The translations under genes and the position numbers were made by a program. From Aquimarina sp. Aq78 (GTDB lineage: Bacteria > Bacteroidota > Bacteroidia > Flavobacteriales > Flavobacteriaceae), in the NCBI RefSeq assembly GCF_900299525.1, contig NZ_OMKA01000026.1:661337-725336 (forward strand): a stretch of 64,000 nucleotides of DNA. Reading direction: 5' to 3'. This document shows, piece by piece, positions 33,419-43,521 of the stretch (position 1 is the first letter of the stretch; each line of letters begins with the position of its first letter). The notes beneath the pieces are model-generated. The model was not told the DNA's origin. It made no database searches and saw nothing but the letters and a program-made list of their open reading frames with translations.

Positions 33419-34327
33419 TTATTCTTTAGACAATTCTATAGTATTCTTGTCTATAAAAATAAACTTAATATCCATTGCATCAAAAATAGTATGCAAAGCA
33501 TTTTGTAAATTATCATGAGCAAACCCGCCACTGTATCGTTGATCGATACCAACATGCTCACTTTTAATAGTAATCTTATATTGTTTTTCGAGAGCAGATA
33601 TTACCAGTTGTAGTGGGGTGTTGACAAAACTACTTTCTCCTACAGTCCATGAAGGAGCAATATCATTTAGTTCCCATTCTTCGAATGATGAATCGATACT
33701 CCTTACTGCTTGTCCTTTAGTAATAATTTTTGAAGAAGTACCATTTTCTACTTTAACCTTGCCTTCATAACAAATCACTTCAAAAAAATCAGAGGAAGCA
33801 TTAACGTTAAATTGTGTGCCTAATACCGAAACAGCATTGTTATCAGATTTTACGGTAAATGTATTTCCTTTTTTTACTTTGAAAAAGGCTTCTCCATCTA
33901 AAAATACGATTCGCTCGGTATTTTCCCAGCTTCCTTTTTTATAATACAGTTTGGACTTAGCATTTAAAATAGCTTCAGAACCATCGGGAAGTGTTATCGA
34001 TAATCGTTCGCCAAATCCGGATTGATGCGTAATGTTTTGATTAAAAAATAGAGTATACCCAAGGATTAGTGCGATACTTGCAGCGATTGCATACGCCCAT
34101 CCAGGAATCAAAGAGATCACTTTTTTCTCTTTAGAGACATCTTCTTGAATACGATCAAAAAGTTTTTCTCTGTCTACTGTGGGGACTTCAAGTAACTTTG
34201 TTCCTTCGAGAATAGTTTCGTATAAAGTATAATCTTTAGATTTTTTGAAAGCATTGATTTCCTCTTCGGATAATTCACCGCTGGCCCATTTGGCTAAAAA
34301 AACATCTATGTTATCTGACTTTTCCAT
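33419..34327 (-). CDS. FecR-type anti-sigma factor
   Basis: The 302-residue protein has a cytoplasmic N-terminus with the sigma-binding motif FLAKWASGELSEEEI and one membrane span (about 74-95, IPGWAYAIAASIALILGYTLF). A periplasmic FecR domain follows (LSITLPDGSEAILNAKSKLYY, VFLDGEAFFKV, VLGTQFNVNA). A C-terminal DUF4974 domain (TPLQLVISALEKQYKITI, ending FIFIDKNTIELSKE) probably contacts the STN domain of the receptor. It is encoded between its sigma factor (15-bp gap) and its receptor. Confidence 0.92.
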   Translation of the reverse strand: MEKSDNIDVFLAKWASGELSEEEINAFKKSKDYTLYETILEGTKLLEVPTVDREKLFDRIQEDVSKEKKVISLIPGWAYAIAASIALILGYTLFFNQNITHQSGFGERLSITLPDGSEAILNAKSKLYYKKGSWENTERIVFLDGEAFFKVKKGNTFTVKSDNNAVSVLGTQFNVNASSDFFEVICYEGKVKVENGTSSKIITKGQAVRSIDSSFEEWELNDIAPSWTVGESSFVNTPLQLVISALEKQYKITIKSEHVGIDQRYSGGFAHDNLQNALHTIFDAMDIKFIFIDKNTIELSKE

Positions 34328-34342
34328 TTTTTTTGCTTTTTG

Positions 34343-34888
34343 TTAGACCGTGCGCCCTAATTTTTCTCTTAATTCTAATAATGCCAAGTGCATTCTTCGC
34401 TCTACCGCTTTTTGCGTTAACCCAATAATCTCTGCAATTTCTTTATAGGTTTTCTTGTCTTTTCTACTTAATAGAAAGACTTCTCGTTGTTTTGAAGGGA
34501 GTTCAGAAATACTACGTTGTAATTTTACCATAAACTCTTTTTCTTCCATTAGAAACTCGGGACTATAATCATATTGAATAGAAGAGAAGCTTTGCTGATT
34601 ATACTTTAAGATTACTTTTTCGTGATTTAATTCATTAAAAAAAGCATTTTGAGCTACTTTCATTAAAAATGACTTTGCTTTATCAAAAAGTACTTTTTTA
34701 CAATTTTTCCAAAGTTTTACAAAAGCATCCTGTGTTATATCTTCTGCCTGTTTCATATCTCCGCATTTATAATAAATGAAATTCAGGATCACTTTAGAAT
34801 GATTATCAAAAATCATTCTAAAGTTTTTTTCATCACAAACAGACTTTTGTTTTTCTGACATCTTAGAAATACTTAGCTTTTTTTTCAA
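34343..34888 (-). CDS. ECF RNA polymerase sigma factor (FecI type)
   Basis: The 181-residue sigma factor has region 2 (FRMIFDNHSKVILNFIYYKCGDMKQAEDITQDAFVKLWKN) and region 4 (LPSKQREVFLLSRKDKKTYKEIAEIIGLTQKAVERRMHLAL). It belongs to the Bacteroidota FecI-like group and is controlled by the FecR gene that follows. It starts the operon sigma, anti-sigma, receptor. Upstream lie 241 bp shared with the divergent lipoprotein gene at 35130. Confidence 0.92.
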   Translation of the reverse strand: MKKKLSISKMSEKQKSVCDEKNFRMIFDNHSKVILNFIYYKCGDMKQAEDITQDAFVKLWKNCKKVLFDKAKSFLMKVAQNAFFNELNHEKVILKYNQQSFSSIQYDYSPEFLMEEKEFMVKLQRSISELPSKQREVFLLSRKDKKTYKEIAEIIGLTQKAVERRMHLALLELREKLGRTV

Positions 34889-35129
34889 AACTACGGTATT
34901 TAAAGAAAAAGTATAGAAAGATGTTCTTTTTTCTTTCTACTAATGCCTTCTACTTAAGCTTTTATTGTAATGATATCTCCATATATTATAACAACAGTAT
35001 GTTTTGCTTTTACCCTATTTCTAAAAAATAATATAGAGGATTTAAAAAAAAGCAGATAAAAAAATAGGGTGTTTTAAAAGTTCACTGTTGTGTAAGAAAG
35101 GACGTTTAATTTTTAACCCGAAATAAACT

Positions 35130-36122
35130 ATGAAAAACGTGAAAAAATGGAATTATATACTGATCATTTTTCTGAGTATTATAACAATTTCTATCCAATC
35201 CTGCAGTAAAGATGATGATGCAGCAGGTCCACAGCCGAATTCGGATACAAATACCGAAGGTAATACAGGAGGAAATACGGGGACTGATAGTGGAACTGAA
35301 GGTGATGGCGGGAGTATAACTCTTTATAAAGTTGAAGGTGATAAAATAGTAAAAGAAAAGGATTATAAAGTAACCGGAAAACTATTAGAGTTTCAAAAGG
35401 ATACTAAAAAGCATGAGGAAATATGGGACTTAGTAAAAAAGATTGTTCCGACGGATTATAGATCAAGAATGAGTGAGTTTGTAATTTTTGCTGGTGAAAA
35501 TGATGGAACCGCTGGATATGTAGTACAAAGAACGCAAGATCTCTCAAAATGGCAGATGGGTATTGCGATAGATTTTGCATATGAAGGAGGGTTTAATGCA
35601 AGAGGAGAACTGGCATATACTATAGTGCACGAATTTGGGCATATCATTACTTTGGATAAAGTGCAGGTCGATTCTTCTGTATCTCAAGGCGACTGCAAAA
35701 ACTTCTTTACCGGAGAAGGGTGTTCCCGGGATAATTCTAATATCAATAAACTATATCAAAGTCATTGGGCTGATATCTGGGAAGAATTTCGAAAGGTGAA
35801 TAATCAGAGTGATGCACAAAAATTTTATGACAAATATAAAGAGCGTTATGTAACTCAGTATGCTTCTACGAATCCTGGAGAAGATATCGCAGAGGTTTTT
35901 GCTACGTTTGTGACCAGAGCCGGAGGAGTAAATGGAAACAGTAGAGCAGAAAAAAAGATCCAGATGATGTATGATAATGCCGAAATGATAAAACTGCGAA
36001 ATTATATACGAGGAAATATCGCAAAAAGCAGTAGAAGCTTCCTGCCTCTTCCTGGATCATGGAAAAATGCAAATACTTTCGGTAATAAGAATAAAACACA
36101 CTGTAGTATTCACAAGCATTAA
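35130..36122 (+). CDS. Lipoprotein putative zinc metallopeptidase
   Basis: The 330-residue protein has a lipoprotein signal (lipobox IQSC) and a Gly/Thr/Asn-rich linker (about 30-62) that would hold the domain away from the membrane. The catalytic motif is YTIVHEFGHIITLDKV, with HEFGH near 170-174. Downstream NPGEDIAEVFATFVTR (about 250) could give the third zinc ligand (Glu), as in gluzincin-type enzymes. It is divergent from the FecI/FecR/TonB operon and may act on its substrate at the surface, which is inference. The C-terminal 60 residues hold a basic tail. Confidence 0.7.
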   Translation: MKNVKKWNYILIIFLSIITISIQSCSKDDDAAGPQPNSDTNTEGNTGGNTGTDSGTEGDGGSITLYKVEGDKIVKEKDYKVTGKLLEFQKDTKKHEEIWDLVKKIVPTDYRSRMSEFVIFAGENDGTAGYVVQRTQDLSKWQMGIAIDFAYEGGFNARGELAYTIVHEFGHIITLDKVQVDSSVSQGDCKNFFTGEGCSRDNSNINKLYQSHWADIWEEFRKVNNQSDAQKFYDKYKERYVTQYASTNPGEDIAEVFATFVTRAGGVNGNSRAEKKIQMMYDNAEMIKLRNYIRGNIAKSSRSFLPLPGSWKNANTFGNKNKTHCSIHKH

Positions 36123-36185
36123 AATGATAAAAATGGTATTAATGGTCTGATTACCCAAATCACTAGTACTTAAAAAAGATAGCGT

Positions 36186-36641
36186 ATGAAATATGTAATG
36201 ATAGTATTGATAATGGTAAATTTTTCTTGCCAATCTACCAAGAACACTGCTACAGATACTTCAAAAGATGAAGCTCTGGTATATTATTCAAAAGGATCTT
36301 GTATGGGAAAATGCCCGGTGTATGATGTGTGGATATATGAGGACGGTTCGGTTTTTTATTCGGGAATACAACATGTTTCTGCAAAAGGAAATATAAAAAC
36401 AAAATTAAAAGAAGAGGAATTTAGAGCGTTAAAAACAATATTGAATAAAGGTTTAAACGAAGATTTGGCTTTTAAAAAAGTGAGAGATTGGCCAATTACT
36501 ACATTGCGTTTTAATGGTAAAGAATATAAATATTATTCTTCCAAAATTCATGGTACCCTAAAAGAAATTGATAATAAATTAAAAAAAGCAATAGATAGTA
36601 TCACACTGGGTTACGAAGGTGATGAACATAAAGAGGGATAG
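36186..36641 (+). CDS. DUF6438 lipoprotein
   Basis: The 151-residue protein has a lipoprotein signal (MIVLIMVNFSC). The DUF6438 pattern is YYSKGSCMGKCPVYDVWIYEDGSVFYSGI, with a CxxxC pair, followed by a helix FRALKTILNK. The function of the family is unknown. It lies 63 bp after the metallopeptidase gene and probably shares its transcript, which ends at the terminator 36759-36792. Confidence 0.75.
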   Translation: MKYVMIVLIMVNFSCQSTKNTATDTSKDEALVYYSKGSCMGKCPVYDVWIYEDGSVFYSGIQHVSAKGNIKTKLKEEEFRALKTILNKGLNEDLAFKKVRDWPITTLRFNGKEYKYYSSKIHGTLKEIDNKLKKAIDSITLGYEGDEHKEG

Positions 36642-36758
36642 TTTTTTGGGTAGGCCTTGAACTAAATGTCTTTAAAAATAGAAGTAATTAAGGGGATTAA
36701 TAATAAGTAGTAATGATTTGATTTGTAAAGGTTGCCCTTAATTTAGTGTCTATTTATA

Positions 36759-36792
36759 AACCTGATGAGTTTAACTTGTCAGGTTTTTTTTG
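36759..36792 (+). terminator. Terminator after DUF6438 gene
   Basis: The stem AACCTGA/TCAGGTT (36759-36765, 36779-36785) is followed by a run of eight T. It stands between convergent operons. Confidence 0.7.
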
Positions 36793-36823
36793 TTTGATTA
36801 GAATATGATAAGAGCTTTAAAAG

Positions 36824-39025
36824 TTAGTAACAGTCCATTTTAAGTTGTCCTTTGTTTTGATAATAACGTATTGGTTTATTATTGACTTCTCTACATATTT
36901 CATCTAACATATTGATAACTTCTTTTTGCATAATAACAGATCCACAAATTAGTACAACTCCGTTTTTGTCTAATATTTTTGTAATTAGGTTACTATTTTT
37001 TTTGAGTACATGTTGTACATATATTTTTTCTGGTTGAGCTCTTGAATATGCAGGATAAAAAGTAGTTAAATTATTGTTTTTTAAACTGTCTTGAATTGTT
37101 TCATTATACAATTCATTAGATTGTTTATTTCTTCCTCCCCAAAATAGATGTGTTTTTGTTTTCTTATGATTTTCACTAATCATTCCTAAAAAAGGAGCTA
37201 TTCCTGTTCCGTTTGCAATCATAACAACTTCTTTTGCATGAGTTGGAAAATTAAAATGAGGATTTCGTTTTATTGATGCCTTAATACTATCGTTTTGGCT
37301 AAGCTTACTAAAATAGGTCGAACATATTCCGAATTCATGCTTTTTAATACTCAAAATAATATCGTCATCAATTTTACCAATAGAATACAAACGTTCTACA
37401 GCATCTTTTTCTGGGTAAAAGGATAACAAGTCTCCTGATTGAAATCGTATTTTTTCTTTTGGATGTAAACGCAGTAAAAATGTGTTGTCAACGTTTAATG
37501 AGGATTTATAAATAACCGAAAACAGTTTGCTTTTTTTAGCTTTTATTGTCTTCTGTGGCTGTTTTAAAGGTATTGATAAACCAACATTTTTACTCCATTG
37601 TAATGACCAATCCTTAAAGACTTCGAATGATTGATTGTTAATTTTATGCAGTTCTAGAATTGGTTTAAACTTTGAATGTGAACGTAACATTTTATCAATA
37701 TCTATTGCATATTCACAAAAATCTGGATATGCTAAAGAACCAAAACCCACAACAGAAAAACAAACTTCTTTTTTTTGATTGATTTTTTTAAAAGATTGCT
37801 CAAAACTTTTTGCATTTGTAGGAGGTTCTCCTTTACCATAAGTTGCTGTAAATATGATTAAATGCTCTGCTTTTTTATAGGATGAATATTTGTTTAATTC
37901 TGAAATAAAGACCGTTTTTCCCAAATCAATCAAAGCATCATAGAAGAGTCTTGCATAATCAAACGTATTTCCGGTTTCTGAGCCAACCAAAATAATGTAT
38001 TCGGATTTGTCTTTATGATAAACATTTTTTAGGACTAGACTTTTCTTTCTCCGTTTGAAAGTCATTAAAAAACCTGAATACATAAAGAACAAAATAGAAC
38101 AGCTGGAAATAAGTAAGACAATAGACCATAAGATACTTCCTTGCCCAGTATGTAATACCAAACTCCAATGTGATACTAATGTATTAAAAGGGTACTTTAT
38201 TTCACTTAATATTTCGCCTGTAAATTGATTAATATTCAATTCCTTATCAGATAGTTTTATATGAAAATAATCTTCTCGATCATTAGAAAAAGGGAACTCT
38301 ACTTTTCTGATATTTTTAAGTTGTATTTGATTAAAAACTTTAAAATCTTTGATTTGCTGTTTGGGAATTTCTTTTATATTCTCAAAATCAATTTGATGTT
38401 TGATTATATTGGATGGTAATAGTGAAAATTTTTCTAATGACAAATACACACCTGTTAGAGCTATTATGATAATAGGAATCAATGTTAACCTACCTATTTG
38501 TATGTGATAATATTGCTCAAAATTCTCTTTTATAACTTTAGAAAAAAAACGGCGTATACCTTGTTGTCTTTTAATAATTAAAAGGACCCCGGTAGTTGCA
38601 ATTAAAAATAATATGAAAGAAACTAACCCTACAAAAAAACGACCAGTACTTTTTAGAAATAAAGAACGATGTAGGTTGGTAGCAAACTTAAAAACGGGAG
38701 CTTTTTCAATAATATCACCTACCTTTTTACCAGTTAGAGGATCGACATAAAAAGTTTTGTTTTTTCCTTCTTTGGTAATTACCGAGGTTGATACAAAATC
38801 ATTATTATCGATTTCAATTTCAATTATTTCATCATAATTTTTTTGTAGTACTGTTATCGTTTGCGCAAGAGTTATGTTTTTTACGTTGTATGTAGCATAA
38901 GGCTCTAGCTGATTCGATATAGGTTCGAATGCTAAAACAATCCCTGTTAAGGAGGCTATAAGTATAAAAGCAAATGAAGATATAGCCAAAGCGAGGTGGC
39001 TATATCTCCAAATTGAAATCGTCAT
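36824..39025 (-). CDS. PepSY membrane domain - flavodoxin - NADPH reductase fusion
   Basis: The 733-residue protein starts with a PepSY-TM part (about 1-330) with four hydrophobic spans. A flavodoxin domain (about 343-490) follows with YIILVGSETGNTFDYARLFYDAL (FMN phosphate loop) and FTATYGKGEPPTNA. An FAD/NADPH reductase domain (about 500-733) has RLYSIGKI (FAD), IANGTGIAPFLGMI (NADPH) and FWGGR, as in sulfite or cytochrome P450 reductases. Such fusions move electrons from NADPH across the inner membrane, probably to reduce ferric siderophores in the periplasm. It is last in the operon with the siderophore-type receptor. Confidence 0.88.
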   Translation of the reverse strand: MTISIWRYSHLALAISSFAFILIASLTGIVLAFEPISNQLEPYATYNVKNITLAQTITVLQKNYDEIIEIEIDNNDFVSTSVITKEGKNKTFYVDPLTGKKVGDIIEKAPVFKFATNLHRSLFLKSTGRFFVGLVSFILFLIATTGVLLIIKRQQGIRRFFSKVIKENFEQYYHIQIGRLTLIPIIIIALTGVYLSLEKFSLLPSNIIKHQIDFENIKEIPKQQIKDFKVFNQIQLKNIRKVEFPFSNDREDYFHIKLSDKELNINQFTGEILSEIKYPFNTLVSHWSLVLHTGQGSILWSIVLLISSCSILFFMYSGFLMTFKRRKKSLVLKNVYHKDKSEYIILVGSETGNTFDYARLFYDALIDLGKTVFISELNKYSSYKKAEHLIIFTATYGKGEPPTNAKSFEQSFKKINQKKEVCFSVVGFGSLAYPDFCEYAIDIDKMLRSHSKFKPILELHKINNQSFEVFKDWSLQWSKNVGLSIPLKQPQKTIKAKKSKLFSVIYKSSLNVDNTFLLRLHPKEKIRFQSGDLLSFYPEKDAVERLYSIGKIDDDIILSIKKHEFGICSTYFSKLSQNDSIKASIKRNPHFNFPTHAKEVVMIANGTGIAPFLGMISENHKKTKTHLFWGGRNKQSNELYNETIQDSLKNNNLTTFYPAYSRAQPEKIYVQHVLKKNSNLITKILDKNGVVLICGSVIMQKEVINMLDEICREVNNKPIRYYQNKGQLKMDCY

Positions 39026-39037
39026 TTAATTTTATTG

Positions 39038-39532
39038 TTATTGTGGCATCATACGAATATATCGTATAAACCCTTTTCCTTCAACTTTACTTTTTATGGT
39101 CTCAGATGTTAACTCAAATTCTACATCATCTTTATAATACTCTTGATCTTCTACGGCGGTTTCAAAACGTATTTTATAACCAGAGTCAATCTTATTACTT
39201 TCAATTTCAATAATATTGATAGATCGCCCACCGCCACTTACGGTTGCTCCAGTAATAGCGTCAATATCTTGACGTTTTTTTCCATAAAATTTCCACCAAT
39301 CCGTAATATCATGATACCATTCTTCATCATCACCTTGTACAAAAAGTGTTTTTTCGTAGTTCCCGTTTGAGTCTAGTAAAGAAATAACTATATATGCACC
39401 TTCTCCTGTATAATTTGTCATTTGTATCATACATTTATAGGTATTACTTTCTGTAGTACTTTTAAACCCAAATACAGTAAAAATTGCAAGTGCTATTATT
39501 GGAAACACTTTAAATGTTACTATTTTTTTCAT
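39038..39532 (-). CDS. DUF2271 periplasmic protein
   Basis: The 164-residue protein has a signal peptide (KKIVTFKVFPIIALAIFTVFG). The DUF2271 pattern is visible as YIVISLLDSNGNYEKTLFVQGDDEEW, DITDWW and DAITGATVSGGG. Homologues are commonly encoded next to PepSY reductases in iron uptake loci. The ITGAT motif recalls FMN-attachment (DgxTGAT) sites of flavin-binding periplasmic proteins, so covalent flavin is possible but unproven. It is encoded 12 bp before the PepSY reductase start and 1 bp after the ankyrin stop. Confidence 0.75.
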   Translation of the reverse strand: MKKIVTFKVFPIIALAIFTVFGFKSTTESNTYKCMIQMTNYTGEGAYIVISLLDSNGNYEKTLFVQGDDEEWYHDITDWWKFYGKKRQDIDAITGATVSGGGRSINIIEIESNKIDSGYKIRFETAVEDQEYYKDDVEFELTSETIKSKVEGKGFIRYIRMMPQ

Positions 39533-39533
39533 T

Positions 39534-41027
39534 CTATTTTAAAAAATTTATATCTACGTTGTTTGTCTTTAATACTTCATTTTCACTTGCCAGATCAAAT
39601 ACAGATTCTTCAAAATCAGTTTTAATGGCCTTATCAGCTCCTATAGATAATAAATATGCTAAGATTTTATTATTCTTGGCGGTCATCGCTGCTTTATGTA
39701 AGACTGTAATTCCTTCTTTATTCTTAGCATTGATATCGATATTATAATCAGGAATCATTTTTAATAACTCTAGATCGTTTTTCTCTATTGCCAAGTGATA
39801 CAATGTATTTCCATTTTTTTGAGGCTTGGCAATATCAAGTCCTTTTTTAGTCAAGGCGTCTATTTTCTTTTTGAATTGATCTACCTTATTTGGATTATAC
39901 GATTTTAGTGTGTAGTATCCTAGATCATTCCCTTTAGAATCGATTACATTTACATCGGCTTTTTGGTTAATTAAAAAATCAACCACATCTATTGTGTTAT
40001 TTTTTATCGCATTGGTTAATGCAGAATGCCCTTCTTTATTAGTGATATTTATATCATTTGTGTTTTTTGCAAATAATTTTATAACCTCTAATGTATTACT
40101 ATGGGATGCATTTAATAATGGAGTATTACCTTTATCATCTTTTTGATTAGTATTAACCCCTTTATTTAAAAAATAATTTAAGACTTTAAAATCGTTATTT
40201 CTATACGCTAGATTGTGTAGTGGAGTTACTCCATTTTTGTTTGTAATATTTGGTTCAATACCTAAGTTTTCTAAGTATTGAAAGAATTCCAAAGAATTAT
40301 AACCTCTTCTGGTACCTCTACTGGCAAAAATCATTGCATTGTCACCTTTATCATTAAGTTCTTTATAAGAAACACCTTTTTTGATTAATTGGTCTAGCAT
40401 TTTTATATTTCCGGTACGTGCAGTGTAATTAAAAACTCCATTTCCATCATCATCATTGTCATGAATGTCTAAACCTTTTGAAGTAAAATAATCGATAAGA
40501 GTAAAATCTTTTAGGGAAGGAGTTACTAACAGTAAAGCATTTGCTCCGTGTTCATCTTTGTCAGTTTGTACATCAATCCCGTTTTTAATGCACAAATCAT
40601 AAATTTCTGTATTTGTTTGGCCAGCCGCTGCTGCAAAAGTTAATACCGAAAAGTAATGAGAATCTTTTAAATCCATCCTTGCTTTTTGAGCTATAAGATG
40701 TTTCATTAACTCCACATTATTTTTATAAGCTGCCCAAAATACATAGGTTCTTTTATCATGGGTTAACTTATTAACATCATTCCCTTTTTTAGAAAGTAAG
40801 TGTTTTATTATTGCATTATCTGCATTTTCCAAAATAGCATATACTACAGCATCGAATCCATTTTTATTTAATGCCGTTGCATCATTACCTTCTGTTATTT
40901 TCTGATCTATAACTTCTATTGAAGGGTTAGTTTCCCAGAATTCTCTTTCTAAAAAAACATTTTTTGTCTGAGCCTGTAAAACATTTACAAATAAAATAAA
41001 TGCGGCTAATAATTTTATTGTTTTCAT
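39534..41027 (-). CDS. Secreted ankyrin-repeat protein
   Basis: The ATG at 41027 gives a proper signal peptide (KTIKLLAAFILFVNVLQAQ); the frame is open further upstream only because it overlaps the end of the receptor gene. The 497-residue product is almost entirely ankyrin repeats, about thirteen, with units such as KNGVTPLHNLAYRNND, KGNTPLLNASHSNTLEVIKL and KEGITVLHKAAMTAKNNKIL. It lies 10 bp after the siderophore receptor and 1 bp before DUF2271. A periplasmic binding or scaffold role in the uptake chain is inferred. Confidence 0.85.
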   Translation of the reverse strand: MKTIKLLAAFILFVNVLQAQTKNVFLEREFWETNPSIEVIDQKITEGNDATALNKNGFDAVVYAILENADNAIIKHLLSKKGNDVNKLTHDKRTYVFWAAYKNNVELMKHLIAQKARMDLKDSHYFSVLTFAAAAGQTNTEIYDLCIKNGIDVQTDKDEHGANALLLVTPSLKDFTLIDYFTSKGLDIHDNDDDGNGVFNYTARTGNIKMLDQLIKKGVSYKELNDKGDNAMIFASRGTRRGYNSLEFFQYLENLGIEPNITNKNGVTPLHNLAYRNNDFKVLNYFLNKGVNTNQKDDKGNTPLLNASHSNTLEVIKLFAKNTNDINITNKEGHSALTNAIKNNTIDVVDFLINQKADVNVIDSKGNDLGYYTLKSYNPNKVDQFKKKIDALTKKGLDIAKPQKNGNTLYHLAIEKNDLELLKMIPDYNIDINAKNKEGITVLHKAAMTAKNNKILAYLLSIGADKAIKTDFEESVFDLASENEVLKTNNVDINFLK

Positions 41028-41037
41028 TTTTTTTAAT

Positions 41038-43491
41038 TTAAAATTTATATCGCAATACCGTTCCAAAACTAGCAGGTTGAATCCTGTTAAGATATACTGT
41101 ACGATATGCATTATATCCAATTTCATTAAAAACATTATTTCCGAAAACATCTAAACTTAATCTACTATTAAATTTGTATGATGCTTGTACGTTTACCGTA
41201 GTATATGCTTTTAAATCAAATGGCCTAACCCCAGGAACTACTCCGGTATGTGTGTAATTCCTGGACCATACATTATGAGGGCGTTCTCCTAAATAATAAG
41301 CTCCTGCACCTAAAGACAGCCCTTTTACATATTTTTTGAAGTTATAACGTACCCAAAAATTTGCTGTATGCCTAGGTGTATTTAAAGGGCTAGAATTAAA
41401 ATAATAAGATACATGATTTTTATATTTGGCATCTAAATAAGAATAACCTCCTATTATTTCTAAATTAGGCAATACTCTACCTATTAATTCTATTTCAACA
41501 CCGCTTCTGGTATCTTCTCCTCCCTGTAAATAATATCCTAAGAAATTACCTGCGGGGTCAATTGCTTGCAAGTTTAAATTTTTACTATAGGTCGAAAAAT
41601 AGGTTACGTTAAAACGTAAAGCTTTATTTAACCACACCGATTTAATACCTGTTTCAAATTGATCCCAACGTTCTGTACCTAACTCTTTGCCATTAACATC
41701 TCGATAAAAAGAAGTCATAGGATTAGAGCTACTGGCATAGGAGCCAAAAATAATAATATTTTCTGTAGGTTTAATATTTAATCCTATTAAAGGATTAAAG
41801 GCATCATCGCGTTTTGCTCCGGTCAAACTTCTTCCTATAAAATTACCTTTAGTTCTTTCTAATGAGGTATATCGTAATCCTAAAAAGAGATCTGCCCATT
41901 TTGTAACAGAAATTTTATCCTGGACAGTAAATCCATATGACTTTGTTTTAGACCCTGTAGCTCTTGCAGGGTTTGGTGTTACTGTAACCCCATCAGGTAA
42001 AATATTATTGATAGGTTGAGTAACATCAATGATATCTATATATGTAGGAGGATCATTATCTGGGTCGTTATCATTATCTGGGTAGTTAGCTGTATAAGCA
42101 GTATTGTCAAAAGTAGTATTTCTATAATCTATTCCTACCTGAAACGTATGTGTTAAAAAACCTGTTTTAATGTCTTTACCAACCAAATCTATTTGTAAAA
42201 CACTATTTTTATCACTTCTTCCCTGAGCATAATACTCTCGATATCTCTGTGTATTAAGTAGCTCTGGTAATCCAGTTCTTCCACCTCCTTGAAAAGCATA
42301 AGAAGTCTCTGCATACGTTTCTAAATCAGAAGCAAAATATCCCGCTTTTATGCTTAGGTCATCATTTATTTCTCGCTCAAAACGTACCGCATAAGTAGTG
42401 TTTATAGAATTATTTCTATCAGATTCGAAACCTAAAAACTTATCATTTGGTAATTTAAAAATGTTATTTGTTGCATAATCTCCTAAATTAATGGTCCCTT
42501 GGTCTGGAGTTGTACTATCATCCATATAGTCCATTTCCAGAACGATAGAGGTTTTTTCATTGGGTTTCCATGCAAGGGAAGGATTTATATAAAAACGCTC
42601 CGAATTCACTTTTACTCTATAACTATCTGCTCTATCATAAGAACCTGCTACTCTAAAAGCAATGGTTTCCTTTTTGTCTAAAGGACCATAAAAATCAAAT
42701 GTGGGGCGTACTTTGCCAAAACTACCAAGTCTTAAGCTTACTTCACCTCCGCTATAAAATTTAGGAGTTTTGGTTACAACATTTATGACTCCTCCTACAG
42801 AACCCAAATCGCCTCCTAAACCTTGACTAATTGCAGAAATCCCTTTTAATACCTGAATATTATCAACGCCTGCCATATCGGTAATAACACCAACTCCTCT
42901 GAAATCTGAATTGATTCTAACTCCATTTTTTAATAAAGGAATACCTCTGTATCCTCTTAAAGACATACTTTCTCTTATATTTCCGTATGTGGCAAACGTA
43001 TAAACACCAGCAACATTTTTGGTAACCTCGCTTAGCGTTAATGCATTTTGTTGATCAATAAGTTTATGCGACAGTACAGATATACTCTGTAACTGCTCAT
43101 TGGGCTGTAATGGTAGTCTGGTGAGTGTTTCTAATTTTTCTGCTCTTTTATTTCTAGAGCCAAAGAGTTCAACTTCTTCTAGCTGAGTATCATTTTGTAA
43201 TACAAAAATAAGACTCGATATATCACCTGATACATCTGTTTTTTGACTAAGTTCATTATATCCAACAGCACTAGCTACTATCTCGTAGGTAGCAAAAGGA
43301 ACATTGTTAATGGTAAAAGTACCATCTTCTTGTGCTTGTGCACCTAGACTGGTTTCTTTGATGAATACATTTGCATAAGGAATCGCCTCATCAGATTCGC
43401 TTTTTACAACACCTCGTATAGTGGCTTGACTATACATCAAATTCAAGCCACATAAAAGTAGCAATAGGGGTAATTTTTTAAAGACTGACAT
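41038..43491 (-). CDS. TonB-dependent siderophore receptor
   Basis: The 817-residue receptor has a signal peptide and a carboxypeptidase-regulatory-like domain (about 23-105, IRGVVKSESDEAIPYANVFI, YEIVASAVGYNEL). The plug has LPLQPNEQLQSISVLSHKLI and VDNIQVLKGISAISQGLGGDLGSVGGVINVVTK. The barrel of ferrichrome/FhuA-like type ends FGTVLRYKF. The form GxxSxQGxGGxxG-GGVINV in the plug is typical of siderophore receptors. It is second in a five-gene operon with a reductase able to release iron. Confidence 0.9.
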   Translation of the reverse strand: MSVFKKLPLLLLLCGLNLMYSQATIRGVVKSESDEAIPYANVFIKETSLGAQAQEDGTFTINNVPFATYEIVASAVGYNELSQKTDVSGDISSLIFVLQNDTQLEEVELFGSRNKRAEKLETLTRLPLQPNEQLQSISVLSHKLIDQQNALTLSEVTKNVAGVYTFATYGNIRESMSLRGYRGIPLLKNGVRINSDFRGVGVITDMAGVDNIQVLKGISAISQGLGGDLGSVGGVINVVTKTPKFYSGGEVSLRLGSFGKVRPTFDFYGPLDKKETIAFRVAGSYDRADSYRVKVNSERFYINPSLAWKPNEKTSIVLEMDYMDDSTTPDQGTINLGDYATNNIFKLPNDKFLGFESDRNNSINTTYAVRFEREINDDLSIKAGYFASDLETYAETSYAFQGGGRTGLPELLNTQRYREYYAQGRSDKNSVLQIDLVGKDIKTGFLTHTFQVGIDYRNTTFDNTAYTANYPDNDNDPDNDPPTYIDIIDVTQPINNILPDGVTVTPNPARATGSKTKSYGFTVQDKISVTKWADLFLGLRYTSLERTKGNFIGRSLTGAKRDDAFNPLIGLNIKPTENIIIFGSYASSSNPMTSFYRDVNGKELGTERWDQFETGIKSVWLNKALRFNVTYFSTYSKNLNLQAIDPAGNFLGYYLQGGEDTRSGVEIELIGRVLPNLEIIGGYSYLDAKYKNHVSYYFNSSPLNTPRHTANFWVRYNFKKYVKGLSLGAGAYYLGERPHNVWSRNYTHTGVVPGVRPFDLKAYTTVNVQASYKFNSRLSLDVFGNNVFNEIGYNAYRTVYLNRIQPASFGTVLRYKF

Positions 43492-43521
43492 GATTGTAAT
43501 ATTTATTGGTTGTGGTTGTGG

